A stretch of DNA of 64,000 bases from Lentzea cavernae. GTDB lineage: Bacteria > Actinomycetota > Actinomycetes > Mycobacteriales > Pseudonocardiaceae. The translations under genes were made by a program, and so were the position numbers. This document shows, in pieces, positions 10,030 through 23,988 of this stretch (the first letter of the stretch is position 1; the number at the start of each line of letters is the position of its first letter). The notes under the pieces are model-generated. The model ran no database searches, was not told where the DNA came from, and was given only the letters and a program-made list of their open reading frames with translations. Location of the stretch: assembly GCF_014653695.1 (NCBI RefSeq), contig NZ_BNAR01000001.1, positions 496,001-560,000 on the forward strand. The letters are read 5' to 3'.

Positions 10030-10426
10030 CCCGGTCGCGGCGTGCGAAGAACTCGACCAGGACCGCGTTGTCCTCGTAGCCCAGCTCGTGCGCCGCGACC
10101 TCCTCGCGGGTGAACCACCGCAGCCGCTGGCCCTCGGTGAGCACCACCACGTCGAGGTCGAGGTCCGCCTCCGCCCAGAACGTGTGCTCGACGCCGTAGG
10201 GCCTGCGCTCGGAGAACAGCGGGTGCACGTCCCGCGAGGCGAAGACGACGCCCATCTCCTCCTCGATCTCCCGCCGGATGCAGTCGTGCGGCCGCTCCCC
10301 CTCCTCGAGGTAGCCGCCCGGCAGGCACCACGTGTTCGGGTACCTGATCTCCGGTTTGTCGTCCCGCAGGTACAGCAGGACCTGCTCAGCGGGGTTGATC
10401 ACCACGATGTTCGTGCCCTCGTCCAC
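10013..10426 (-). CDS. Nudix hydrolase
   Basis: Small cytoplasmic pyrophosphohydrolase of the Nudix superfamily; the exact nucleotide substrate is not predictable. The Nudix box is complete: GGYLEEGERPHDCIRREIEE followed by EMGV, matching GX5EX7REUXEEXGU. GTG 10426 is preferred because GTGGAG lies just before it and the protein then starts directly with the beta strand DEGTNIVVIN, giving 137 residues. ATG 10453 is the alternative and would add nine residues. Nothing links it to polysaccharide use. Confidence 0.83.
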   Translation of the reverse strand: MDEGTNIVVINPAEQVLLYLRDDKPEIRYPNTWCLPGGYLEEGERPHDCIRREIEEEMGVVFASRDVHPLFSERRPYGVEHTFWAEADLDLDVVVLTEGQRLRWFTREEVAAHELGYEDNAVLVEFFARRDRGELPS

Positions 10427-10485
10427 GGCTCCACTCTGCACGGCCGGACGCATACCGCGCAAGCTGCTGCGGCACAACGACTTTA

Positions 10486-10506
10486 TCGATTCGACTGGTG
10501 AATCGA
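10486..10506. promoter_or_regulatory. Inverted repeat TCGATTC-N7-GAATCGA before the adenylation-domain gene
   Basis: Perfect 7-bp arms lie in an unusually AT-rich stretch between the divergent Nudix and adenylation-domain genes. It could be an operator; nothing more can be said. Confidence 0.35.
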
Positions 10507-10573
10507 CAGCTTTTCACCACGGGTGGTCTGTTTCGTTCAAGATGAGGTCACACCAGCTCGTGGGGAGGCCGCC

Positions 10574-12100
10574 GTGACAGCCGAGTTCCTGGAATCCGCC
10601 CTGTGGGAGCTGTCCCCCGCCGACCGCGGGCTGTTCCAGGCGTTCGGGGCCGGACCGATCCGCACCCCTCCGTTCGACCACGTCCACCACGCTTTCGAGG
10701 CCCACGCCGCACTGCGCCCGCAAGCCACGGCCGTGGAGCACCTCGGCGAGTCGCTGACCTACGCCGAGCTCGACGCCAGGGCGGGACTGCTGGCCGAACT
10801 GCTGATCCGCGGCGGTGTGCGCCCCGGTGACCACGTGGGACTGTTCCTGACGCGCTCGATCTCCATGGTGGTGGGTGTGCTCGCGGTGCTCAAGGCAGGC
10901 GCGGCGTACGTGCCCCAGGACCTCGGCACCGCCACGGAGGCGCAGCTGCGGCACGTCGTCCGCACCGCGCGCATCGACGTGGTGCTCACCACGAGCGCGG
11001 ACGCGGTGCCCGACCACCTGGCACGGATCGTCGTGATCGACGCGCTGCCCGAGGTCAGCGCGTTCTGCCGCACCATCACCGCCGAGTCGGACGCCGCGGC
11101 CGTCGTCTTCACCGGCACCACCGGCGTGCGGATCTCCCACGCCAACCTGTGCAACGTCCTGCTCACCGCGCCCGGATCGCTCGGTGTCACGCCGGGGACC
11201 AGGGTGTCGCAGCTGCTGAACATCGCCTGCGACCTCGCGATGTGGGAGGTGCTCGGCACGCTCGCGAACGGGGGCACCCTCGTGCTGCGCGGCGAGGACG
11301 CCGAGCAGACCGCGAGCACTGTGGACGTCGTGATCGCCACGCCGGGCGTGCTCGCGTCCCTGGACCCCGGGGTGTGCCGGCGGGTGCGCTCGGTCGTGGT
11401 CGCCGGCGAGCGTTGCCCGCAGGCGCTGGCGGACGCGTGGGCGGGCCGGGCGGCCTTCCACCACGCGTACGGGCCGACCGAGGTCTCCATCGCCGCCACC
11501 GTGCGACGCCACGAACCGGACGGCGAGCGGCTCACGCTCGGCAAGCCGGTGCCGAACACGACGGTCTACGTGCTCGGCGACGACCTCCGGCCGCTGCCCG
11601 TCGGCGCCGTCGGCGAGGTGTGGGTCGGCGGAGCCGGTGTGACCGCGGGGTACGCGGGCGACCTCGACCTGACGGCGCGGCGGTACCGGCCCGACCCGTT
11701 CCTGACCGGTGGCGGCCTGATGTTCCGCACCCGCGACCTCGGCAGGTGGACCGCAGGCGGCGACCTGGAGCACCACGGCCGCGCGGGCGACCAGGTCGAG
11801 GTGCTCGGGTACCGGTTCGAGCTGGACGTGGTCACCGAGGCGCTGGAGGGGGCGGTGGGTTGCGAGCGCGCCACGACCCTGGTGCACGACGGGAGGCTCG
11901 TCGGGTTCATCAGCCCCGGCACGGCGGCGCCGGAGGTGGCCAAGCAGGCGGTCTCCCGCCGCTTGCCGCACTACTGCGTGCCGACGTTGATCGTGCCGGT
12001 CGACGCCCTGCCGACGACGGACCGCGGCAAGGTCGACCGGCACGCGCTGCTGTCCCGTTTGGACGGACGCCGGACACGGGCACTGCGCTCGCAGGTGTGA
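10574..12100 (+). CDS. Stand-alone NRPS-type adenylation-domain protein
   Basis: Amino-acid-activating-enzyme fold (ANL superfamily), 508 residues, without carrier or condensation domain. GTG 10574 is preceded by GGGGAGG. Recognisable cores: A2 LKAGAAYVPQD, A4 with the conserved Asp (ACDLAMWE) that normally binds the substrate amino group, A5 AYGPTEVS, A7 FRTRDLGRW, A8 GRAGDQVEVLGYRFELD, A10 LPTTDRGKVDRHAL with its catalytic Lys. The A3 P-loop is abnormal: FTGTTGVRISHANL lacks the usual P-K-G triplet, so ATP binding may be impaired. It is followed eight bases later by a sigma-region-4 mini-protein. No other biosynthetic genes are nearby, so its role is unknown. Confidence 0.78.
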   Translation: MTAEFLESALWELSPADRGLFQAFGAGPIRTPPFDHVHHAFEAHAALRPQATAVEHLGESLTYAELDARAGLLAELLIRGGVRPGDHVGLFLTRSISMVVGVLAVLKAGAAYVPQDLGTATEAQLRHVVRTARIDVVLTTSADAVPDHLARIVVIDALPEVSAFCRTITAESDAAAVVFTGTTGVRISHANLCNVLLTAPGSLGVTPGTRVSQLLNIACDLAMWEVLGTLANGGTLVLRGEDAEQTASTVDVVIATPGVLASLDPGVCRRVRSVVVAGERCPQALADAWAGRAAFHHAYGPTEVSIAATVRRHEPDGERLTLGKPVPNTTVYVLGDDLRPLPVGAVGEVWVGGAGVTAGYAGDLDLTARRYRPDPFLTGGGLMFRTRDLGRWTAGGDLEHHGRAGDQVEVLGYRFELDVVTEALEGAVGCERATTLVHDGRLVGFISPGTAAPEVAKQAVSRRLPHYCVPTLIVPVDALPTTDRGKVDRHALLSRLDGRRTRALRSQV

Positions 12101-12108
12101 GGCACCCC

Positions 12109-12313
12109 GTGAACGCGCCCCGCAGCGCGGCGCTCGTGGCCGAGGCGTTGTCCTCGCTCGAACCCGAGCACCGGGTGGTGGTCGTGCGGGCCTTCTACCG
12201 CCGTGAGTCCGTCGCCGAGCTCGCCGACGCGCTCGGGCTGCCGCAGTACACCGTGAAGTCCCGCTTGCACCAAGGCCTGCAGGCCTTGGTGCTCGCGCTG
12301 CGGGACGTCGGGG

Positions 12314-12327
<14 letters not shown>
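12109..12327 (+). CDS. Sigma-70 region 4-only mini-protein
   Basis: 72-residue protein that is almost entirely an ECF-type sigma region 4 helix-turn-helix: LEPEHRVVVVRAFYRRES, then VAELADALGLPQYTVKSRL and HQGLQALVLAL. Region 2, needed for core RNA polymerase binding and -10 recognition, is absent. GTG 12109 lies eight bases after the adenylation-gene stop, which suggests co-transcription. Its 3' end overlaps the convergent GH43 gene by 14 bp. It could be a remnant of a truncated sigma gene or a small DNA-binding modulator; in-frame coding and a sensible start favour a real but short gene. Confidence 0.6.
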
Positions 12328-14256
<1,929 letters not shown>

Positions 14257-14260
<4 letters not shown>

Positions 14261-15888
14261 GACCGCGCCCACCTCTGGTTGGTCTGCCCGTTGCAGGTCC
14301 ACAGCACCAGCTTCGAGCCGTTGGCCGTCGCGGCCCGTTCGACGTCGAGGCACAGGCCGGCGTTCGTGTTGCGGAGAGTTCCGTCGGAGCCGAGCGTCCA
14401 GCGCTGGTTCGCCTGGCCGTTGCACTGCCAGGTGATGACCCGCGTGCCGTTCGCGGTGCCCTGGTCGTAGGCGTCGAGGCACTTGTCGCCGAAGACCCGC
14501 ACCTCGCCGTTCTCCCAGGACGTCCACTGCTGCGAGGCGGGCGTGAGGCAGTCCTGGACCACGACCGCGGCTCCGGCGGCGGTGGACCCGTTCTCGACGT
14601 CGAGGCAGCGGTTCGACCCCGCCCCGCGCAGCCGGGAGGTCGTGCTCGGCACCGGAGCGCCACCCGTCACCCGGAACGCGGTGACGCCGTGCGCGGGCAC
14701 GGAGGCGGAGATCGCGCCCGAGGTGGTGGCAGTGCCGCCGGTCCACAGGTCGGTCAGCGTGAAGGTGCCACCGGACAGACCGATCTGGGCCGCCGTGGTC
14801 GCGATGGTCGCGGTGCCGCCGCCCCGGTTGAACAGGCCGACGGCGACCGACCCGTCCGCCAGTGGCTTGGCGAACACCTCGGTGGCGCCGTCGTCGCGCA
14901 CCCGGCGCCCACCGGCGCCGAGGGCGTCCTGGTTCACCGTGATCAGGCGCTGGTTGCGCAGGACGGCGCTCACGTCGGCGGACATGGTGCGGATGTCGTT
15001 GCCCGCCATCAGAGGTGCCGCCATCAGCGCCCACAGCGTGAAGTGCGAGCGGGACTCGGTGAGGGTGAGCCCGGGGCGGCCGACCACCAGCATGTCCGGG
15101 TCGTTCCAGTGCCCCGGACCGGACTGCGCGGCGAGCGGCGCGGTGACGTCGACGACGTTGCCCACGCCCATCGGGTAGCTGTTGACGTTGCCGTTCTGCC
15201 AGATGTCCAGCAGGTCCTCGGTGGTGCGCCACAGGTCCGCCACCTGGCCCCAGTCGTACCGGTCGCCGGTGATGGCGTGGAAGCTGTTGGGGTTGATGCT
15301 GTAGACGATCGGGCGGCCGGTGGCGCGCAGGGCGTCGCGCATGATCGAGAACCGGGCGACCTGCTCGTCGCGGGTGCCGGCGCCCGAGCACCAGTCGTAC
15401 TTCAGGTAGTCGACGCCCCAGGACGCGAACGTGCGCGCGTCCTGCACCTCGTGGCCCTTGCTGCCCGTGGAACCGGGGTGCGCGCCGGTGGTCTGCGCGC
15501 ACGTGCGCTCGTTCGGCACCTGGTAGATGCCGAACTTCAGGCCGCGGGCGTGGATGTAGTCGCCCAGCGCCTTCATGCCGCTGGGGAACTTCGACGGGTG
15601 CGAGCGCAACGCGCCCGCGGAATCGCGCTGCGGGTCGAACCAGCAGTCGTCCACGACGACGTACTGGTAGCCGGCGTCGCGCATTCCGGACGACACCATC
15701 GCGTCGGCGGCCTGGCGGACCTGGCCCTCGGTGATGCCGCACCCGAAGCTGTTCCAGCTGTTCCAGCCGAGGGGCGGGGTCAGGGCCGGGCTGCCGGGAG
15801 CCGCGGCGGTGGGTGTGGCGGTGACGGTCGCCGCCGCCAGCAGGACGACGGCGAGGTGAGCGAGTTTCCTGGACCGGACGGGCATCAT
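14257..15888 (-). CDS. GH27 alpha-galactosidase with C-terminal CBM13 (ricin-type lectin)
   Basis: Secreted enzyme releasing terminal alpha-galactose, for instance from galactomannan; 543 residues. The signal peptide (about 1-30) precedes the GH27 barrel, which opens PPLGWNSWNSFGCGI. The nucleophile Asp lies in DYLKYDWCSG and the acid/base Asp in GHWNDPDMLVVG. A C-terminal beta-trefoil (about 418-543) carries ricin-type QQW and NQRW repeats. Two adjacent ATGs (15888 and 15885) follow GGGAGAAAGGGGCG. It is first in a two-gene unit with the CBM2-GH43 gene. Its beta-barrel extension could suit alpha-galactosidase or beta-L-arabinopyranosidase activity; the former is the default. Confidence 0.9.
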
Positions 15889-15899
15889 CGCCCCTTTCT

Positions 15900-15947
15900 C
15901 CCAGGACCGGCGCCGTCGGTGGCGCTACCGGCGGTGCCGGTCCTGGG
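15900..15947 (-). terminator. Terminator between GH62 and GH27 genes
   Basis: CCCAGGACCGGC pairs perfectly with GCCGGTCCTGGG across a 24-base loop, one base beyond the GH62 stop and just before the GH27 ribosome site, so the GH62 and GH27-GH43 units are separate. Confidence 0.65.
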
Positions 15948-15948
15948 A

Positions 15949-17400
15949 TCAGCAGGTGGAGTTGGTCTGGGTCAGCAGGCCGAGCCGCCAGGGCAGCCGG
16001 TTGTAGTCACCACCGGCGTTGGGATCCATGCCCTGGTAGAGGTAGCTGAGCTTGCAGGGGCTGATCTCCATCGTCTGGTCGACGTTGGTGCGGACCATCT
16101 CGCCGTGGCTGATGTCGCGGGTCCACTGTCCACCTGGGAACGTCACGTTGTTGGCCCGCGCGAACGGGTTCGACTCGCTGTCGGCCAGTGCCGTCCACGG
16201 ACCGGTGATCGACGGCGCGGTCCAGGAGCGGAACCAGCGACGGCCGTCGGAGCCGATCGCCTCGTGCACCAGCAGCCACTGCTCCTTGCCGGCGATCTTG
16301 TAGACGTTGGCCGCCTCGAACAACCTGTAGCGGTCGCTGTCCTGCATGGCGATCACCGTGTTGGTGAAGCCGTTGGGGAACTGCGCGAGGGTCGTCTCCG
16401 ACCGGTAGAGGTGGCCGTTGTCGTCGGAGGAGAAGAGGTAGCACTTGGCCGTGTCGCACACCGTCCAGAAGTCGACCCAGTAGCCGTTGCCGATGTTGTC
16501 GCGGATGATCTGCGGCATTCCGTTGGCGTAGAAGTTCTTCGGCGCCGACCACGACGAAGGGTTCGAGATGTCGGTGGTCGTGGAGTACGAGGCGTTCGAG
16601 CCGGTCTGGTAGACGAGGTACCAGAGGCGTTGCGGCGCGAAGTAGAACACCTGCGGCGCCGCCCTGTACCCGGTGCCGACTCCGGAGCGGTCGAGGTAGT
16701 AGTGGGGTGCCGCTGACGCCTGCGACCAGTCGGTGAAGCTGGTGTACATCAGGTTGTAGCCGTCGGTGTAGGTCGACGCGAAGACGTGGTACTTGCCGTT
16801 GTGGTAGACGACGCTCGGGTCCTTCACCGCGACGTTCGCGTGCGTGGAGTCCGGCTTCGGGCTGATCAGCTGGCCGCTGGAGGACCAGCGGAAGCTCGAC
16901 GGCAGGGTGCCGACCGGCGGGTTGCCGGTCGTGGTGGTCGTCGTTGTCGTGGTCGTGGTGGGGCCGACCTCACCGGTGCACAGGGTGCCGTTGAGGGTGA
17001 ACGCCGCCGGGCTCGGGTTGGAGCCCGTGCTGGAGCCGTTGAACCCGAACTCGACCCTGCCCCCGGTCGGGATCGTCGCGTTGTAGGAGACGTTGCGCGC
17101 GGTCACCTGGGAGCCGGACTGGGTCACCTGGGCGTTCCAGGCCTGCTGCACCTGCTGCCCGGCACCGAATCTCCAGGTGAGCGTCCAGCCGTTGACCGCG
17201 TCACCGAGGTTGGTGACGGCGACGGCCGCGGTGAACCCACCGTCCCATTGCGACGGTGCCGAGTAGGTGACGGAACAGCCGGGAGCGGCCGAGGCGGGCT
17301 GCTGGGCCACCGCGGTCAGCGCGGTCACCGCGATGAGCGGGACCGCGGCCAGTGCGGTGAGCCGGGCGCGCCGGGACGTGAACAACCGTGCGAGGAACAT
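15949..17400 (-). CDS. CBM2-GH62 alpha-L-arabinofuranosidase
   Basis: Secreted enzyme that removes arabinofuranose side chains from arabinoxylan; 483 residues. ATG 17400 is chosen over the upstream ATG (17445) because GAAGGGTGA precedes it and an Arg-rich signal peptide follows (to about residue 38). Order: CBM2 (about 39-140), Thr8-11 linker, GH62 (about 165-483). GH62 features: LPSSFRWSSSG opening, base Asp in VAVKDPSVVYHNGKYH, acid Glu in LFEAANVYKI, and the terminal block LPWRLGLLTQ. The mid-domain motif differs clearly from that of the second GH62 at 25441, so the two are different GH62 subgroups. Confidence 0.93.
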   Translation of the reverse strand: MFLARLFTSRRARLTALAAVPLIAVTALTAVAQQPASAAPGCSVTYSAPSQWDGGFTAAVAVTNLGDAVNGWTLTWRFGAGQQVQQAWNAQVTQSGSQVTARNVSYNATIPTGGRVEFGFNGSSTGSNPSPAAFTLNGTLCTGEVGPTTTTTTTTTTTGNPPVGTLPSSFRWSSSGQLISPKPDSTHANVAVKDPSVVYHNGKYHVFASTYTDGYNLMYTSFTDWSQASAAPHYYLDRSGVGTGYRAAPQVFYFAPQRLWYLVYQTGSNASYSTTTDISNPSSWSAPKNFYANGMPQIIRDNIGNGYWVDFWTVCDTAKCYLFSSDDNGHLYRSETTLAQFPNGFTNTVIAMQDSDRYRLFEAANVYKIAGKEQWLLVHEAIGSDGRRWFRSWTAPSITGPWTALADSESNPFARANNVTFPGGQWTRDISHGEMVRTNVDQTMEISPCKLSYLYQGMDPNAGGDYNRLPWRLGLLTQTNSTC

Positions 17401-17478
17401 GATCACCCTTCGTCGCTGGAGGGATCGGGGAGCAGGATCAGGCACCGGTCGTGCCGCGGCGGGCGGAGTCGGTGGTCG

Positions 17479-17796
17479 TCACCGGAACGCCGGCGGCACC
17501 GGCCCGGATCTGCGTCGCGGGTCCTGCCGCGCACCGATGACGAGGTGGTGGACCGGACCGGCGACGGCTGGCGGCGTTCGAACGGATGCCACCGACAGGA
17601 CCAGCATCGGCACGGCGGTGCGCACGTCCACGGTGCGCGGTCTGGTGCCGGAGTCGAGGCCGCCGAGCGCGTCTCCCCCGGTGATCGAGCCACCCGGCGC
17701 GAGACCGGCGGGTGGTAGCTCCACGGCGGACTGATCGGTGTGGGCGGGCGTGGTGGCGACCAGCGCACCGCACAGCGCGCGGAACGGGCTCGGCAT
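17479..17796 (-). CDS. Small hypothetical protein upstream of GH62
   Basis: Possible 105-residue product starting MPSPFRALCGALVATTPAHT, with a weak signal-like N-terminus and no domain I recognise. GAAAGG lies nine bases before the ATG. It lies 85 bp downstream of a LacI-type operator and is the first possible gene of the unit leading to GH62 (17400). It may equally be untranslated leader or the degraded start of a lost gene. Confidence 0.25.
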   Translation of the reverse strand: MPSPFRALCGALVATTPAHTDQSAVELPPAGLAPGGSITGGDALGGLDSGTRPRTVDVRTAVPMLVLSVASVRTPPAVAGPVHHLVIGARQDPRRRSGPVPPAFR

Positions 17797-17880
17797 GGTG
17801 GGCCTTTCGTCGACGAGGGGTCAACGGCAGGGGCGGCTCCAGCAATGTAACGACGGCCTCGCGCCGGGGTCAAAGCTAAA

Positions 17881-17894
17881 TGTGAGCGCTAACT
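17881..17894. promoter_or_regulatory. LacI-type operator TGTGAGCGCTAACT
   Basis: Differs from the 1847 site only in the last base. It lies beyond the 3' end of the neighbouring LacI gene and in front of the minus-strand unit at 17796/17400, so it most likely controls the GH62 transcript. Confidence 0.6.
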
Positions 17895-17899
17895 TTTAG

Positions 17900-17935
17900 C
17901 AGGTTCTCATATAGGGCCGTTCAGCTGAGAACCTG
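17900..17935. promoter_or_regulatory. Inverted repeat CAGGTTCTCA-N16-TGAGAACCTG
   Basis: Two perfect 10-bp arms next to the operator at 17881 and 34 bp beyond the LacI stop. It could terminate the LacI transcript, or bind a dimeric regulator with half-sites 26 bp apart. Confidence 0.5.
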
Positions 17936-17968
17936 TGTTCAGCGTTCTGTTAACGCGAACAAGTGACG

Positions 17969-19021
17969 TCACCGGCGCGCCCGCGCCACCGAACCGCCCT
18001 CACGCACCGGCATCGGCACCCGGTGGACCGGCGAGGGCCGGGCACCGCGCGCACGCCCCTCCACGACCTCCAGCAGGACCTCCACCGCCCGCTCGCCGAG
18101 GTCGTGGTGGGGCAGCGCGATCGTGGTCAGCCGGGGACGCGTCCAGGAGGCGACGGGGTGGTCGCCGAACCCGAGGACGGACACGTCGTCCGGCACTGAG
18201 AGCCCGGCCTCGGCGAGCGCCTGGTACGCCCCGAACGCCAGGCGGTCGTCGAGGCACACCAGGGCTTGCGGCCGGTGGCGGCGCAGCAGCTCCCAGGTGG
18301 CGTCGTAACCGGCCTCCGCCGTCCATTGAGGACAAGGGTGCTCGCTGACCACCTCGGCGCCGGCCCTGGCGAACACGTCGCGCAGACCGAGGAGACGTTC
18401 CACCGCGGCGATTCCGCCGGGCGGGACGTCGTGCGACTCAGGTCCGGCGCCGATCAGGTGGACACCGCGGACGTGCCCCGCCTCGACGAGGACGCGGGCG
18501 GCCGAGCGCCCGCCCCGCACCTCGTCGGACATCACCGAGGGGAAGCCGGAGCGAGCCGGGGTGGCGTTGAGCAGCACGGCGGGCCCGTGCCGCAGCTCGT
18601 CCGGGACGGCGACCGTTCTCGTGCGCGTGGCGGCGAACACGATGCCGTCCGCCTGCCGGTCGCGCATCGCCTCGACCAGGGCGCTCCCCACCGCCGGATC
18701 GCCACGGGACTCGCTGACCAGCAGCATGAACCCGCGCCGGTACGCGGCCTCCACGGCGCCTTTGACGACGTCCTCCGCCTGGCCGGACGAGTCGACAGCG
18801 CCGAGCACGAACCCGATCGTCCGCGACAGCCCGGCACGCGAGCGCGTCGCGGGGTTGCCGCGCTGGTAGCCCAAATCCCGCGCGGTGGAACGCACGCGCT
18901 GTTCGGCCGCTTCGGAGATGCGCAGCTCGCGGGCTCGTCCGGTCAGGACCAGCGAGGCCGTGGTGATCGACACCCCGCTCGCCGCCGCCACGTCGGCCAG
19001 GGTCACGCGCGCTCGTCCCAC
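17969..19021 (-). CDS. LacI-family transcriptional repressor
   Basis: 350-residue DNA-binding regulator. GTG 19021 is the start because CAGGAGG lies nine bases upstream and the helix-turn-helix then begins at once (VTLADVAAASGVSITTASLV). The sugar-binding periplasmic-type core follows, with family landmarks DGIVFAATR and VLGFGDHPVASWTRPRLT. The HTH replaces the usual S-R-V-L with ASLVLTG, seen in a subset of LacI proteins. It lies between the GH62 unit and the GH6 gene, so a hemicellulose- or cellulose-derived inducer is plausible but unproven. Confidence 0.88.
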   Translation of the reverse strand: MGRARVTLADVAAASGVSITTASLVLTGRARELRISEAAEQRVRSTARDLGYQRGNPATRSRAGLSRTIGFVLGAVDSSGQAEDVVKGAVEAAYRRGFMLLVSESRGDPAVGSALVEAMRDRQADGIVFAATRTRTVAVPDELRHGPAVLLNATPARSGFPSVMSDEVRGGRSAARVLVEAGHVRGVHLIGAGPESHDVPPGGIAAVERLLGLRDVFARAGAEVVSEHPCPQWTAEAGYDATWELLRRHRPQALVCLDDRLAFGAYQALAEAGLSVPDDVSVLGFGDHPVASWTRPRLTTIALPHHDLGERAVEVLLEVVEGRARGARPSPVHRVPMPVREGGSVARARR

Positions 19022-19127
19022 GCAAATCCGCCTCCTGCCGCTCTCGGGGCCCGGCCGTTCCGGCCGGAACGTCGTGCTGACGCCGGACGGGGCCGGGCGG
19101 CTCCGGCGAACAACGCTGAAACGGAGA

Positions 19128-19154
19128 GGTCCCCGGCCGGGAAGGCCAGGGACC
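19128..19154 (-). terminator. Terminator after the GH6-CBM2 gene
   Basis: GGTCCC-C-GGCC pairs with GGCC-A-GGGACC around a five-base loop, 13 bp beyond the GH6 stop on the minus strand. Confidence 0.6.
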
Positions 19155-19166
19155 CCTTTCACCGCG

Positions 19167-22297
<3,131 letters not shown>

Positions 22298-22306
22298 CAT
22301 CCCACG

Positions 22307-22353
22307 AGGCGGGCGCCCGTGGAGGTCTTGAAGTCCTCCGCGGGCGCCCGCCT
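22307..22353 (+). terminator. Terminator after the GH10 xylanase
   Basis: AGGCGGGCGCCCG-TGGAGG pairs with CCTCCG-CGGGCGCCCGCCT around TCTTGAAGT, nine bases past the stop codon. Confidence 0.8.
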
Positions 22354-22458
22354 GCCTTCCCCGGCATCGCCGATCTCAGGGGCGGCTCGTTCTTCTTCCA
22401 GCGCAACGGCGATCTGCCGGCGTCGGTGGTCCCACCCGCTCCGGCCGGTGCGCTCGCC

Positions 22459-22492
22459 GACAGTCGTCCTGCCGGTCGGCAGGACGACTGTC
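22459..22492. repeat. Perfect 15-bp inverted repeat, GGTC loop
   Basis: GACAGTCGTCCTGCC and its exact complement are separated by four bases. A second transcription stop or an mRNA leader hairpin for the esterase are both possible; it lies 127 bp before the esterase start. Confidence 0.55.
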
Positions 22493-22618
22493 TCCTGCCC
22501 GGTAGCGGCCTGCGCTCTCCACCTCAGGTTCGGCGGCTGCCTGCTCGACGCGAACCGGTGGCGTGTCAGCGCCTGATCCCCCGCGACTCCCCTTCCCCAG
22601 CACGAGAACGAGGTCACC

Positions 22619-23944
22619 GTGACCACTCCGAACTCCTCCTTGCGACGCGTGATCAAGTATCGCGTCGTCGCCGTCATCGCGGCCGTGCTGTCGGTGATCG
22701 CCGCCGTCGGCTTCTCCTTCGTGCCGCAGCAGGCTCACGCCGCGTCCCTGACACAGGTCACCGGTTTCGGCACGAACCCGACCGGCCTGAACATGTACGT
22801 CTACGCGCCGGACCGGCTCGCGGCCCGGCCCGCGCTACTGCTGATGGTGCACTACTGCACCGGGTCCGCGAGCGCGGTGCACAACGGCGGCGGGCGGGAG
22901 TTCGTCAGCGCCGCGGACCGCTTCGGGTACGTGATCGTCTACCCGGAGGCGACGCGCGAGGGCCGTTGCTTCGACGTGTCGACGCAGAACGCGTTGCGCC
23001 GCAACGGGGGCAGCGACTCGACCGGCATCATGTCGATGGTCTCGCACGCACGGCAGCGTTACAACGTCGACCCGTCGCGCATCGTCGTCGCCGGCATCTC
23101 GTCCGGCGCGATGATGACCAACGTGCTGGCGGCCCAGTACCCGGACGTGTTCACCGCCGCCTCGGCGTTCGCCGGTGTTCCCGCCGGGTGCTTCGCGACG
23201 ACGGACGGGTCGCTGTGGAACAGCCAGTGCTCGGGCGGGAACCTGCTGAAGACCCCGCAGCAGTGGGGTGACCAGGCGCGGGCGATGTTCCCCGGCTACA
23301 CCGGGAGCTACCCGCGGATGCAGTTGTTCCACGGCACCAACGACACGACGCTGGCGTACCCGAACTTCGGCGAGGCGCTCGACCAGTGGACGAACGTGCA
23401 CGGTGTGAGCAGGACGCCGGTGTCCACCGACCAGCCGCAGTCCAACTGGACCCGCACCCGTTACGGCGCAGGCGGAGTCGTCGAGGGCATCAGCGCCCAG
23501 GGCACCGGCCACGACGTGCCGACCGCGGGGATGGTGGGGTACGCCATCACGTTCCTCGGTCTGGACCGCCCGTCCACCGATCCCACGACCACCACCACGA
23601 CGACGACCACCACTCCGCCGCCGTCGCAGGGCTGCTCGGTCAAGGCGGCGGTCAACGCCTGGAACACCGGCCTGACCGAGACGATCACGATCACCAACAC
23701 GTCCCCGGCGGCCGTGAACGGCTGGAAGCTGCAGTTCTCGTTGCCGGGCGGGCAGACGATCACGGGTGGCTGGAGCGCGACCTACTCCCCCTCCTCCGGC
23801 CAGGTGACCGCGTCGAACGTCTCGTACAACGCGCAGATCCCGCCCTCCGCCCAGATCTCGATCGGTCTGCAGGCCACGCACACGGGCAACAGCGCGGCGG
23901 CCGGCGGGTTCACGCTCAACGGCGTGCAGTGCGCCGTCCTCTGA
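22619..23944 (+). CDS. CE1-type (acetylxylan/feruloyl) esterase with CBM2
   Basis: Secreted esterase of the PHB-depolymerase-like CE1 group, 441 residues, expected to remove acetyl or feruloyl groups from xylan. GTG 22619 follows GAACGAGGTCACC. Order: signal peptide ending AHA (about 41), alpha/beta-hydrolase (about 43-320), Thr9 linker, CBM2 (about 336-441). Triad candidates: Ser161 in AGISSGAMM, Asp242 in FHGTNDTTL, His298 in QGTGHDVPT. Its CBM2 shares a 33-base identical stretch with the next esterase gene. It sits between GH10 xylanase and a second esterase, a coherent arabinoxylan set. Confidence 0.88.
   Translation: MTTPNSSLRRVIKYRVVAVIAAVLSVIAAVGFSFVPQQAHAASLTQVTGFGTNPTGLNMYVYAPDRLAARPALLLMVHYCTGSASAVHNGGGREFVSAADRFGYVIVYPEATREGRCFDVSTQNALRRNGGSDSTGIMSMVSHARQRYNVDPSRIVVAGISSGAMMTNVLAAQYPDVFTAASAFAGVPAGCFATTDGSLWNSQCSGGNLLKTPQQWGDQARAMFPGYTGSYPRMQLFHGTNDTTLAYPNFGEALDQWTNVHGVSRTPVSTDQPQSNWTRTRYGAGGVVEGISAQGTGHDVPTAGMVGYAITFLGLDRPSTDPTTTTTTTTTTPPPSQGCSVKAAVNAWNTGLTETITITNTSPAAVNGWKLQFSLPGGQTITGGWSATYSPSSGQVTASNVSYNAQIPPSAQISIGLQATHTGNSAAAGGFTLNGVQCAVL
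23780..23812 (+). repeat. 33-base identical stretch shared with 25098-25130 (CBM2 copy A)
   Basis: Part of the CBM2 coding region (ATYSPSSGQVTA) is identical at nucleotide level with the following esterase, indicating duplication or gene conversion of the module. Confidence 0.75.
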
Positions 23945-23988
23945 CCCCGAAGGGACGATGATGTTCCACCAGCACAGGGGGACGAGCC

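Larger units (their letters stand above)
22298..22618. other. Intergenic region with two strong hairpins
   Basis: 321 bp with no gene. It contains the GH10 terminator (22307-22353), a second perfect hairpin (22459-22492) and, by position, the promoter of the CE1 esterase. No LacI-type operator was seen. Confidence 0.6.
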
